A DNA stretch of 60,898 nt from CAWVWF01 sp963933885 (GTDB lineage: Bacteria; Bacteroidota; Bacteroidia; Flavobacteriales_C; GCA-002722245). The position numbers were made by a program, and so were the translations under genes. Numbering within the stretch: the first letter of the stretch is position 1; every line of letters starts with the position of its first letter. Shown in pieces: positions 1-8,106 of this stretch. The notes beneath the pieces were generated by a model. The model worked only from the letters and a program-made list of their open reading frames with translations, did not search any database and was not told the DNA's origin. The stretch spans positions 1-60,898 of the forward strand of contig CAWVWF010000003.1 of NCBI GenBank assembly GCA_963933885.1, read 5' to 3'.

Positions 1-1444
1 GTTGTGTAATACTTCTTGAAGATTTTGAACCGTTCACACCATCATTGTCAAATGTTTCGAAGAAGTAAGACAGTTCATTTCCATTTTCAATCAAAAGAGA
101 TTTGAGGTTAATAGAATGGTTAAAGCTCTGTTGTAGTGCTAATTTTTTTATTGGGATAGAAATTCTTCCTGTTGTGTCTTTACTTTTGAAATGGAAGTAT
201 AAACTTCGAACACCATAATCATCTGAAACTAAACCTGAGTGGTATAACATCATTGGATTTATTGAATCATGAAAACTCTTTATTTTGATTTCTGGAAAAG
301 CATCCTTAATCACAGAAATTGAATAAGTAAGAGGTGCTTCGTTTAATTGATGTTGATTCTTAGCACTCAACGAATATTTAGTAGAATTAAGCACTTGTTT
401 TTTGAATGAAGTAAAGTCATTTTTAGGCTTAAGTAAAAAGGTAGTATCTGAAAAAGAAACTTGTAGATCACTTGTTTCTTTTGTTCTAATTTTCCATTCT
501 AATTTTGTCCCTTCTGGAACAACTAGATCTCCTGTTTTTGTAATTGTTTTATTTTCTTTATTAATGTATTTAGGAAAGCTGGCCAGAATAGAAATGTTTG
601 AAAGAACAGGCTTTTCTATTAACTCAAGTTTATAGTTTTTTGATAAAAAATCATCCGTCTTAATATTAAATAATTCTGTTTTCTGAAGGTTTCTAAACTG
701 AAAAACAAAAGTATTTTGTTCTGTTTTTTTAAAACGGAGCAACTGTTTACCTTGGATTATATAAACGTCTTTAGGAATTTGATCGCTAACAAACTTAATT
801 TTTAAATTAAAATTTTGATTTCTAAAAACATTTAAATCTTCATTTACAATTTGAAATTCAAAAGGATTGTCTGGCGCAAACTCTTCGTTATAATTAACAA
901 TTCTGTTTGTACCCGTAGCTATAATATTAGGATTAATTCCACTAATAATAACTACAAAAAGTAATGGGATTAGGGCCCATTTTGAAATCTTAGTAAGGTT
1001 TTGAAAGGATACCGCTTCTTTAAACTTAAAAGGTGCGATTGCATTTATTTTTTGTTCTATACTTGCTAGAACAAGTTCATTATTGTCACTTGTTTCGAGT
1101 TGTAATGTATTTGTTAGTCTATCACCAATTTCAGGAAAGTGTTCACCAATTTTTCTAGCGGCCTCTAAAGGAGTTATACTTTTAGCGATTCCTAATATTT
1201 TGGCTAAAGGAGTGAATACATTTTTAATACTTGATAATATTAGTATCCCAAGAAATGAATAAAATAAAACAGCTCTGAGATTTCCACTAAACCTAAATAC
1301 AAACTCAGAAAGAATGAAAAGTAGAAAAAGAGCTGTTGACCCGCTTAGTGTTATTACTAATCCAGTATATAGATCTCTTTGATAAAACCGTTTTGTGAAC
1401 GATTTTATATTTGAATGAAGTCTATGTAAAGGGTTGTTTTCCAA
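1..1444 (-). CDS. DUF4175-like membrane protein, 3' end cut by window edge
   Basis: An open frame of about 481 codons runs from a TTG at 1444 leftward off the window, so the C-terminus is missing. The N-terminal 200 residues contain three hydrophobic segments: about residues 27-47, 58-75 and around 155-175. A long extracytoplasmic region predicted rich in beta strands follows. The order (short cytoplasmic N-terminus, paired membrane helices, a PLEAARKIGEHFPEIGDRL segment, a third helix, then Ig-like periplasmic sequence) matches the large DUF4175 proteins of Bacteroidota, which are usually over 1000 residues and of unknown function. The TTG lies 5 bases after the stop of the upstream gene, so the two are probably cotranscribed. 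No ATG is in a sensible position, so the exact start is uncertain. The family call is from recalled pattern, not from a search. Confidence 0.6.
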   Translation of the reverse strand, partial: MENNPLHRLHSNIKSFTKRFYQRDLYTGLVITLSGSTALFLLFILSEFVFRFSGNLRAVLFYSFLGILILSSIKNVFTPLAKILGIAKSITPLEAARKIGEHFPEIGDRLTNTLQLETSDNNELVLASIEQKINAIAPFKFKEAVSFQNLTKISKWALIPLLFVVIISGINPNIIATGTNRIVNYNEEFAPDNPFEFQIVNEDLNVFRNQNFNLKIKFVSDQIPKDVYIIQGKQLLRFKKTEQNTFVFQFRNLQKTELFNIKTDDFLSKNYKLELIEKPVLSNISILASFPKYINKENKTITKTGDLVVPEGTKLEWKIRTKETSDLQVSFSDTTFLLKPKNDFTSFKKQVLNSTKYSLSAKNQHQLNEAPLTYSISVIKDAFPEIKIKSFHDSINPMMLYHSGLVSDDYGVRSLYFHFKSKDTTGRISIPIKKLALQQSFNHSINLKSLLIENGNELSYFFETFDNDGVNGSKSSRSITQ

Positions 1445-1449
1445 TTTAA

Positions 1450-2088
1450 TTATAATATTCCGTATGTTAAATTCAGAGAAATAAACGAAGGATATAAGTC
1501 TTCATCGTTTACTAAGAAATCATCTTTTTCGAAATTGCTAATTAGTCCCCTTAAATATGCAACTCTAATCCCGCCAGGTCTTCCGTTGTAGCGCCACCTT
1601 AACCCAGCATGTACAACAGGTCCGAATGAATGGGAAACAATTTTTTGATTATTGTATAAAAAATAGGAAAGATTATAATTAATTCCTCCTCCAACAAAAC
1701 CACCAACATAATATTCGTCTTCTGGTGTAGATTGTGAACCAAGGTTAAGATCTACAACAGCAGGCAGGTCACTTGTAAAAGAAATAAATGTACCGCCAGA
1801 ACCAGATAATAAGTCAAAACCCATTTGAACAGGTACTCCAGCTGAAATACTAACCCAATCTTTTGGCGCTACAAAATTATATCTAGGAAAAGCACCCAAT
1901 GTATATATTACTGTATTAAAATTAGCAGGATGAATTCCATATTGGATACCAGCCATTCCATCTATTTTAATACCCTTATATTCATCGTATTTTACTTTAG
2001 AGTCGTCGTCATTGTTTTCATCCTGAACATCTTGAGCAGATGAAAATAAAGCCAGGCCAGATAGAATTGTAAATAGGAAGTATTTCAT
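1450..2088 (-). CDS. Small outer-membrane beta-barrel-like protein, function unknown
   Basis: The product has 212 residues. A longer frame reaches 2121, but the ATG at 2088 opens directly into a signal peptide (MKYFLFTILSGLALFSSAQD, cleavage likely after SSA), so I use that start. After an acidic stretch (DENNDDDSK) the chain alternates hydrophobic and polar residues with glycine- and aromatic-rich strands and ends in a strand finishing LNLTYGIL, as outer-membrane barrels of Bacteroidota often do. About ten short strands would fit a small barrel. It is the first gene of a probable two-gene unit with the DUF4175-like gene 5 bases downstream and is divergent from gltX. No specific family was recognised and no ligand can be named. 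Confidence 0.7.
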   Translation of the reverse strand: MKYFLFTILSGLALFSSAQDVQDENNDDDSKVKYDEYKGIKIDGMAGIQYGIHPANFNTVIYTLGAFPRYNFVAPKDWVSISAGVPVQMGFDLLSGSGGTFISFTSDLPAVVDLNLGSQSTPEDEYYVGGFVGGGINYNLSYFLYNNQKIVSHSFGPVVHAGLRWRYNGRPGGIRVAYLRGLISNFEKDDFLVNDEDLYPSFISLNLTYGIL

Positions 2089-2190
2089 TTTTAAAGTTTT
2101 ATTGCACTTAGAACTCTCCAAGTTCCTAATTATTTTTCAAATAATTCAAAAGTGGAGCATAATAAGCATCATTTAAATGTTTCGAATTGT

Positions 2191-2198
2191 TAATTTTG
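2191..2198 (+). promoter_or_regulatory. Bacteroidota-type -7 box before gltX
   Basis: TAATTTTG matches the TAnnTTTG -7 consensus of the Bacteroidota primary sigma factor. It lies 21 bases before the gltX ATG, leaving a short leader. A clear -33 TTTG is not evident. Confidence 0.5.
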
Positions 2199-2219
2199 CA
2201 ATAGATAAAATCGAAGAAA

Positions 2220-3755
2220 ATGACGAAAGTTAGAGTTAGATACGCGCCAAGTCCAACAGGACCACAACATGTAGGAGGAATTAGAACTGCACTTTATAAT
2301 TATTTGTTCGCAAAAAAGTTAGGTGGAGATTTAATTTTAAGAATAGAAGATACAGATCAGGGTAGATTTGTAGAAGGAGCAGAGGAGTACATTGTGGAAA
2401 GTGTAAAATGGTGTGGATTTGATTTTGACGAAGGCGTACATAAGGGAGGTAAATTTGGCCCATATCGTCAATCTGACAGAAAGGAGATTTATGTTAAATA
2501 TGCGAATCAGTTAATTGATGAGGGAAAAGCATATTATGCATTTGATTCATCTGATGATTTAAATGCAAAAAGATCCGAAGCTGAAGCAGAGAAAAAAACA
2601 TTTAAGTACGATGCTTTTACGAGAGGTGGAATGAAAAATTCTTTGGTTTTATCTGCCGAAGAAACTAAGGCACTACTTGAAGCAGGAGAAGCTTATACAG
2701 TTCGTTTTAAAATGGAACCAGATCAAAATATTGTTGTAGACGATATGGTTAGAGGGAATGTTAGTTTTAATTCTTCTGAACTTGATGATAAGATAATTTT
2801 TAAAAGTGATGGAATGCCAACTTACCATTTGGCAAATATTGTGGACGACCATTTAATGGAAATCTCTCACGTTATAAGAGGGGAGGAGTGGTTGCCTTCA
2901 GCTCCATTACATGTTGCACTTTATGCTGCATTTGAATGGGATTCTCCAAAATTTGCTCATTTACCTTTACTAATGAAACCAACTGGGAAAGGTAAATTAA
3001 GTAAAAGGGATGGAGACATAGGTGGTTTTCCAGTTTTCCCATTAGAGTGGACAGACAAGGCATCTGGAGAAGTATTTAAAGGATATAAAGAAGAAGGGTA
3101 TTCACCAGAAGCTTTTTTAAATATAATGGCATTTTTAGGATGGAATCCCGGAACTGAACAAGAGTTGTTTTCTTTAGAAGAGCTTGTTGAGGCTTTTGAT
3201 ATAAGTAGAGTTGTTAAGTCTGGTGCTAAATTCGATCCAGACAAAGCAAGATGGTTTAACCAACAGTATTTATGGAAAAAATCTGACGCAGAACTTGCTG
3301 AAGAATTAGCAGAAGAGTTGGCAAAACAAGAAATTGTAAATCAAGTTGACCTGGAAAAAGTAGCTGCTCAAATGAAAGAGAGAGTTGTTTTTACAAAAGA
3401 CATTATTGACGCTGCGCCTTACTTCTTTGTTTCACCATCTGATTTTGATCAAAAGTCTGTAAAAAAGAAATGGAAAGATCATTCTGCTGAATTAGTAAAT
3501 AACTTAACAGCATTGTTTGAAGACGTTGAAGATTTTACTTCATTGGTTTTAGAAACAAAATTTAAAGCTTACCTAGAAGAGAATGAATTAGGTTTTGGAC
3601 CAGCAATGATTGGTTTAAGATTAGCAATTACAGGAATGGGGGGAGGGCCATCTCTTTTTGAAATAGCTGAAATTCTAGGAAAAGAAGAAACGATGGACAG
3701 GTTAAAAACTAATGTTTCTAAAATAGAAGCTTTCAAATTAGAATTGGCTTCATAG
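2220..3755 (+). CDS. gltX: Glutamate-tRNA ligase
   Basis: The product is a class I aminoacyl-tRNA synthetase of 511 residues that charges tRNA-Glu with glutamate in the cytoplasm. The HIGH-type signature reads PSPTGPQHVGG (residues 10-20) and the KMSKS-type loop reads KLSKRDG (259-265), which together bind ATP. The conserved LRIEDTDQ segment (about 40-47) and the DGMPTYHLANIVDDH block (about 197-211) are typical of GluRS catalytic domains. The C-terminal half is the helical anticodon-binding region. Length is normal for the family. It stands alone, divergent from the outer-membrane gene to its left, with its own -7 box. An ECF sigma gene follows in the same direction after 129 bases, with no terminator seen between. 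Confidence 0.97.
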   Translation: MTKVRVRYAPSPTGPQHVGGIRTALYNYLFAKKLGGDLILRIEDTDQGRFVEGAEEYIVESVKWCGFDFDEGVHKGGKFGPYRQSDRKEIYVKYANQLIDEGKAYYAFDSSDDLNAKRSEAEAEKKTFKYDAFTRGGMKNSLVLSAEETKALLEAGEAYTVRFKMEPDQNIVVDDMVRGNVSFNSSELDDKIIFKSDGMPTYHLANIVDDHLMEISHVIRGEEWLPSAPLHVALYAAFEWDSPKFAHLPLLMKPTGKGKLSKRDGDIGGFPVFPLEWTDKASGEVFKGYKEEGYSPEAFLNIMAFLGWNPGTEQELFSLEELVEAFDISRVVKSGAKFDPDKARWFNQQYLWKKSDAELAEELAEELAKQEIVNQVDLEKVAAQMKERVVFTKDIIDAAPYFFVSPSDFDQKSVKKKWKDHSAELVNNLTALFEDVEDFTSLVLETKFKAYLEENELGFGPAMIGLRLAITGMGGGPSLFEIAEILGKEETMDRLKTNVSKIEAFKLELAS

Positions 3756-3884
3756 TCCTCAGAAACGTTAATTAATCTTTAAATAGCTGTTTACTCATCA
3801 GGTTATAGAGTGAATAGCTATTTAACTGAATGTTGGTTCTGTATTGGTGTAAAAAACTATATTTACAGAACACGAACTCATTTT

Positions 3885-4400
3885 ATGAAATCTGTTTGCG
3901 AAGAAAAAAATTTCCAATCACTTTATAATCATCATATTAAAGAGGTAAGAAATTTCCTTTACTATAAGTGTGGTAATTATGATTTGTCAGATGACCTGGC
4001 TCAAGAGTCTTATATTAAAATGTGGGAAAATTGTGCTGAAGTTATCTTTGAATCAGCAAAGGGGTTTTTGTTCACGGTTGCTAATCGTCTATTTCTTAAT
4101 AAGGTTAGAAGAGATAAGGTAGAGTTGAATTTTATTAAGGAAAAACCTGCTTCTAAAAACAATGAAACTCCTGAGTTTTTAATGGAGGAAAACGAGTTTA
4201 AGTCTAAGCTTGAAGCAGCGATTTCGGCCCTTCCAGAGAAACAAAGAACCGTTTTTTTAATGAATAGAATTGATAGCATGCCTTATAAAGAAATAGCGTC
4301 TACTCTAGAAATAAGTGTAAAGGCAGTTGAAAAACGAATGGGTTTATGTTTGAAAACATTAAAGAATAATGTTGAGGAATTAAGAATGAGAAAAATATAA
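3885..4400 (+). CDS. ECF RNA polymerase sigma factor, FecI-like
   Basis: The product has 171 residues. An upstream GTG at 3810 is in frame, but the ATG at 3885 gives the usual length and starts just before sigma region 2, so I use it. Region 2 contains DDLAQESYIKMWEN and region 4 contains ALPEKQRTVFLMNRID followed by the helix-turn-helix PYKEIASTLEISVKAVEKRM. This is the ECF subfamily paired with FecR anti-sigma factors and TonB receptors in Bacteroidota. The next two genes are exactly those partners, so it probably directs transcription of its own operon when the receptor binds a ligand. The gene ends 38 bases before the anti-sigma gene. Confidence 0.92.
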   Translation: MKSVCEEKNFQSLYNHHIKEVRNFLYYKCGNYDLSDDLAQESYIKMWENCAEVIFESAKGFLFTVANRLFLNKVRRDKVELNFIKEKPASKNNETPEFLMEENEFKSKLEAAISALPEKQRTVFLMNRIDSMPYKEIASTLEISVKAVEKRMGLCLKTLKNNVEELRMRKI

Positions 4401-4438
4401 AGTAGGGGTTTTTCAATCCAAACTGTTTTATCAATACA

Positions 4439-5332
4439 ATGAAAGAAGAAAATTCAAATATTATCTATTCTAAATGGCTTAATAATGAGCTAACCGAAGA
4501 AGAGGTCGTATCACTTAAAGACTCTGGCGATTTAGATACGTTACAAGATATTATTAACGAAGTTGATTCATGGAACACACCGGAAGTTCAATCTGATTTC
4601 GAAAGTTTAAAAAGTAAGATAGCTTCAAGAAAAACGAAAGGTAAGCTTATTTCTTTGTATCAAAAGTTAGCTATAGCGGCTAGTCTTTTACTTTTTGTTG
4701 GATTAGGTATTGGACTATTAAACTCAGAAACGGAGACTGTTTATGCTACTAATTTTGGAGAAGTTAAACAGATTACTTTTCCTGACGGAACAAAAGCTAT
4801 TTTGAACGGAAGTTCAACTTTAAGTTTTGTTGAAGATAATTGGAAAGAAGAAAGACTGGTAAAGTTAGACGGACAGGCGTTTTTTGATATTAATGTGAAA
4901 GGACAATTTGAAGTTGAAATAAACAACGGAACTATCAATGTATTAGGAACGAAATTCGATGTGTTAACCAATGATGAATATAACATCGTTAAATGTTTTG
5001 AAGGAAAAGTAGGTGTGAAAACACTTAAGATCGATGAAATAATTGTGAAGGGACAAGGTGTTGATTCCGAAAATAGAATGTTTAATATAGTTGAAAGAGG
5101 GGCAAATTGGACTAGTGACTATACAAAATTTGTGAATGCAAAATTAGTTGAAGTGTTAGGCGCGTTGTCTTTAAAACATGGGTTTCAAATAGATTATAAA
5201 AGTATAAAAATTGATCAGAAGAAATTTACAGGTCAATTTTCTAACTTAGATGCTGACTTAGCTCTTAAAATGGTGTTCAAGCCACTTGGTATTACTTATT
5301 CGGTTAAGGGTAAAAAGGTGGTTTTAAAGTAG
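4439..5332 (+). CDS. FecR-family anti-sigma factor
   Basis: The product is a 297-residue inner-membrane regulator. Residues 1 to about 75 form the cytoplasmic sigma-binding region, a single membrane helix lies at about 78-95 (AIAASLLLFVGLGIGLL), and the periplasmic part has a FecR domain (FGEVKQITFPDGTKAILNGS onward, about 105-200) and a C-terminal DUF4974 domain (KLVEVLGALSLKHGFQIDY and LALKMVFKPLGITYSVKGK). The DUF4974 part resembles an STN fold and is thought to contact the receptor's own STN domain. It lies between the ECF sigma gene and the TonB receptor, so it should hold or activate the sigma factor in response to receptor occupancy. Confidence 0.92.
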   Translation: MKEENSNIIYSKWLNNELTEEEVVSLKDSGDLDTLQDIINEVDSWNTPEVQSDFESLKSKIASRKTKGKLISLYQKLAIAASLLLFVGLGIGLLNSETETVYATNFGEVKQITFPDGTKAILNGSSTLSFVEDNWKEERLVKLDGQAFFDINVKGQFEVEINNGTINVLGTKFDVLTNDEYNIVKCFEGKVGVKTLKIDEIIVKGQGVDSENRMFNIVERGANWTSDYTKFVNAKLVEVLGALSLKHGFQIDYKSIKIDQKKFTGQFSNLDADLALKMVFKPLGITYSVKGKKVVLK

Positions 5333-5344
5333 AAGTTGCTATTT

Positions 5345-7918
5345 ATGAGAAACATATTTGTTAGCTTTTTATGTATGTTTTCTCTTGCTACAGTTGGGCA
5401 AAGAACTTCTTTACAATCTCAAATTGATACTATTGAAAAGCAGTTTAAAACTACTTTCTCTTATGATAAGACCTTAACTGAAGGAGTTAATGTTGATTCT
5501 GTTCAATTTAAGAAGCTATCTGAGGCTATTAATTTCCTTAATATTCATTCAGCTTTCGTATTTGAAAAGATAGATTCTTCTAATGTACTTGTTTCTCCAG
5601 TTGAGAATGGCAAGAATTTGTTGATCAAAGGAAAGTTAAAAATCATTGATAAAGGTCCAGCTATTGGAGGAACAGTTATTATTGAAAATCAAAATAGTAG
5701 TGTTGCAGTTGATATAGAAGGTAATTATACGATTAAGGGAGTATTAAATGATACTGATTCGATAGTCTTTCAGTTGATTGGATATGATGATTTAAAATTA
5801 CCAATTAGCATATGGAATAATGGTTCGCTAGATACATTCTTATTGGCAAGCTCTGTTAGTATAGATGATGTTATTATTAATTCTTATTTAACAAACGGTT
5901 TTCAATACAACCATAAAGACCAAAGCATAGATTTGAAGGTGGAGGATTTAGGTTTGTTACCAGGTGAAACTGAAATAGATATTTTAACTTCTATTCAGGC
6001 ATTACCAGGTATTAATAGTCCAACAGGAAAATCAGGAGATTTAGTAACAAGAGGAAGTGATCCAGATAAGACCTTGATTAGCTATGATAACATTCCAATT
6101 TATCACAAAGGACATTATTTTGGTACATTTTCACCTTTTAATACAGAGTTGATTAGTGACATTAAAATTCAAAGAAATGGAGGACAAGGATCAAACCGAG
6201 GCGGAAGAGTAGGCGGAATTATAGAGATTTCAACAAGAAATAAAATAGTAGATTCTGTATCTGCTTCTGCCGGAGTGGGAACATCTTATTATTCTGCTTC
6301 CGCAAATATCCCTATTGTAAAAAAGAAGTTTTCAGCGATAGTTGGGTTTCGAAAGTCTTATCCAGCAGCTTTTAATTCAATTAAAATTGATTCACTCAAT
6401 AGTTTTGTGTTTCAGAACACAAAGCTTGGAGCGGCCTTAATGGGGACACCAGTGATTGATTTAGTAGACTATAGTTTTAATTTTTGGGACGCGAATGCTA
6501 AGTTCATTTATCAGGTTAACAAAAGGCATAAACTAGAACTAACTGGGATAAGTATCTATAATCAGTTAATTGTAAGTCTTGGTGAATTGAACGAAGTTTC
6601 TACTGATACAATTACGTTATCTAATTGGGGTGTAAACCTTCAATTAAAGAGTAAATGGAATAAATCGTTTAGTTCAATTACGAGTTTAACAAACTCTGCT
6701 TATTTGGAAGATATAGGTGGTAATTCGGTAGTTAATAATGCAATAATTTCAACGGATGAATTTAGAAATGGAAGTAATGATTTCACTTTTAAAAATCTGA
6801 ACGAGTTTAACTTTAAAGAGCATCAAAAATTGAGCTTTGGATTTGAGTCTAATTATTACGATGTTACTAATGAGCAACACGCTTATTCTATTCAAAACGG
6901 GAAACAAGAATCTATTAAATCAGCAAAGGCGTTTTTACATTCGACATTTTTAGACTTTAAAAATTATCGAGCATTTAAGGTTTTCACTTTTTCTTTAGGA
7001 GGGCGAGCAAGTTATTTTACGGGAACAAATCATATGTATTTTGAGCCTAGAGTTTTGGCGAACTATCATTTGAATAATCATTTCACATTTAAGCTAAATA
7101 CAGGTAAATATCATCAATATATTAATCATATTTATGGAACAAGGATTAATAACCTTCAAGGTATAAACACTATTAATTGGCAACTTTCAAACGATAGAGA
7201 CAAGCCTGTTGTTGAGAGCACTCAAAGTGGTATAGGCTTTATTTGGGACAAGGACGACTGGGTAGTAGATGTAGAAGGTTATGCAAAGAAAACAAATCAT
7301 ATTAGCGCAGGAAATTATTTCACAGGAGACTCTACTATACGTTTAGTGCATGGTGGTTATAATACAATAGGAGCTGATTTTTTGATTAAAAAGAAGTTTA
7401 AAAACTTGGAGACTTGGCTGGGTTATAGTTATATGAATTCTGAGGCAAAGTTCGGAGATACAGAATTCAAGTACGTTTGGAATCAAACTCATCTTTTTAA
7501 TTTTGTTCTTGGATACAGTGTGAAGAATTTTAAAATTTCTACTGGATGGAAATATGTAAGTGGTTTTCTTAGTGATGATATTAGAATTAAGTTTTTGGAA
7601 GGTGCTTCAAGTTTTTTAATGAGAAATCCAACAAATTCTACCCAGCAAGAAACCTTAGTTGACGGAAGTGTTGAGGAATACGAAGAATCATTTCCAGACA
7701 ATCATCAAATGGATTTATCTGTATCATATTTTATCAAATCAAAGAATCAAAAATGGAAAATTATTTTTGGGGGCGCCATTACTAATGTTTATGATAATCG
7801 AATAATTATTTCTCAACTTACTCATCCAACTCCAGGGCCTCCAGGTAGTGTTATAAGAATAAACAAAACTGGTTTTGGAAGGTTATTTAACGCTACTGTA
7901 AAGGTTGTGTGGAAATAA
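5345..7918 (+). CDS. TonB-dependent outer-membrane receptor with STN signalling domain
   Basis: The product has 857 residues from the ATG at 5345; an in-frame TTG three codons earlier is less likely. A signal peptide (ending near ATVGQ) is followed by an STN/secretin-like domain (about 20-75), a carboxypeptidase-regulatory-like beta domain (about 90-170), a plug domain with GDLVTRGSDPDKTLISYDN and GGRVGGIIEISTRN, and a barrel of about 550 residues. The STN domain is the part that signals to a FecR protein, which fits the two preceding genes. The three genes form a ligand-responsive uptake and signalling operon. The ligand cannot be deduced. There is no SusD partner, which argues against a polysaccharide locus. 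It ends convergently with the next gene at a shared terminator. Confidence 0.92.
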   Translation: MRNIFVSFLCMFSLATVGQRTSLQSQIDTIEKQFKTTFSYDKTLTEGVNVDSVQFKKLSEAINFLNIHSAFVFEKIDSSNVLVSPVENGKNLLIKGKLKIIDKGPAIGGTVIIENQNSSVAVDIEGNYTIKGVLNDTDSIVFQLIGYDDLKLPISIWNNGSLDTFLLASSVSIDDVIINSYLTNGFQYNHKDQSIDLKVEDLGLLPGETEIDILTSIQALPGINSPTGKSGDLVTRGSDPDKTLISYDNIPIYHKGHYFGTFSPFNTELISDIKIQRNGGQGSNRGGRVGGIIEISTRNKIVDSVSASAGVGTSYYSASANIPIVKKKFSAIVGFRKSYPAAFNSIKIDSLNSFVFQNTKLGAALMGTPVIDLVDYSFNFWDANAKFIYQVNKRHKLELTGISIYNQLIVSLGELNEVSTDTITLSNWGVNLQLKSKWNKSFSSITSLTNSAYLEDIGGNSVVNNAIISTDEFRNGSNDFTFKNLNEFNFKEHQKLSFGFESNYYDVTNEQHAYSIQNGKQESIKSAKAFLHSTFLDFKNYRAFKVFTFSLGGRASYFTGTNHMYFEPRVLANYHLNNHFTFKLNTGKYHQYINHIYGTRINNLQGINTINWQLSNDRDKPVVESTQSGIGFIWDKDDWVVDVEGYAKKTNHISAGNYFTGDSTIRLVHGGYNTIGADFLIKKKFKNLETWLGYSYMNSEAKFGDTEFKYVWNQTHLFNFVLGYSVKNFKISTGWKYVSGFLSDDIRIKFLEGASSFLMRNPTNSTQQETLVDGSVEEYEESFPDNHQMDLSVSYFIKSKNQKWKIIFGGAITNVYDNRIIISQLTHPTPGPPGSVIRINKTGFGRLFNATVKVVWK

Positions 7919-8057
7919 AATGTTCTAGGCTTTTTACAGGGTAGCAATATCAATCATTAAAGAAATCATATGTTCCTGTTGTCTAAATGCAGGAGTTTAG
8001 GTTGTAAAACGTCTTTTACTAGTGAATTAAATGATAACACAGATTAATATTAAACAC

Positions 8058-8088
8058 AAAAAAGGGGAGCCAATTAGCTCCCCTTTTT
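8058..8088. terminator. Bidirectional intrinsic terminator
   Basis: A perfect stem GGGGAGC / GCTCCCC (8064-8070 and 8077-8083) with loop CAATTA is flanked by an A run on the left and a T run on the right. It can therefore end transcripts of the TonB receptor (plus strand) and of the convergent outer-membrane gene (minus strand). Confidence 0.9.
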
Positions 8089-8106
8089 AATAAGTTATTT
8101 TATATT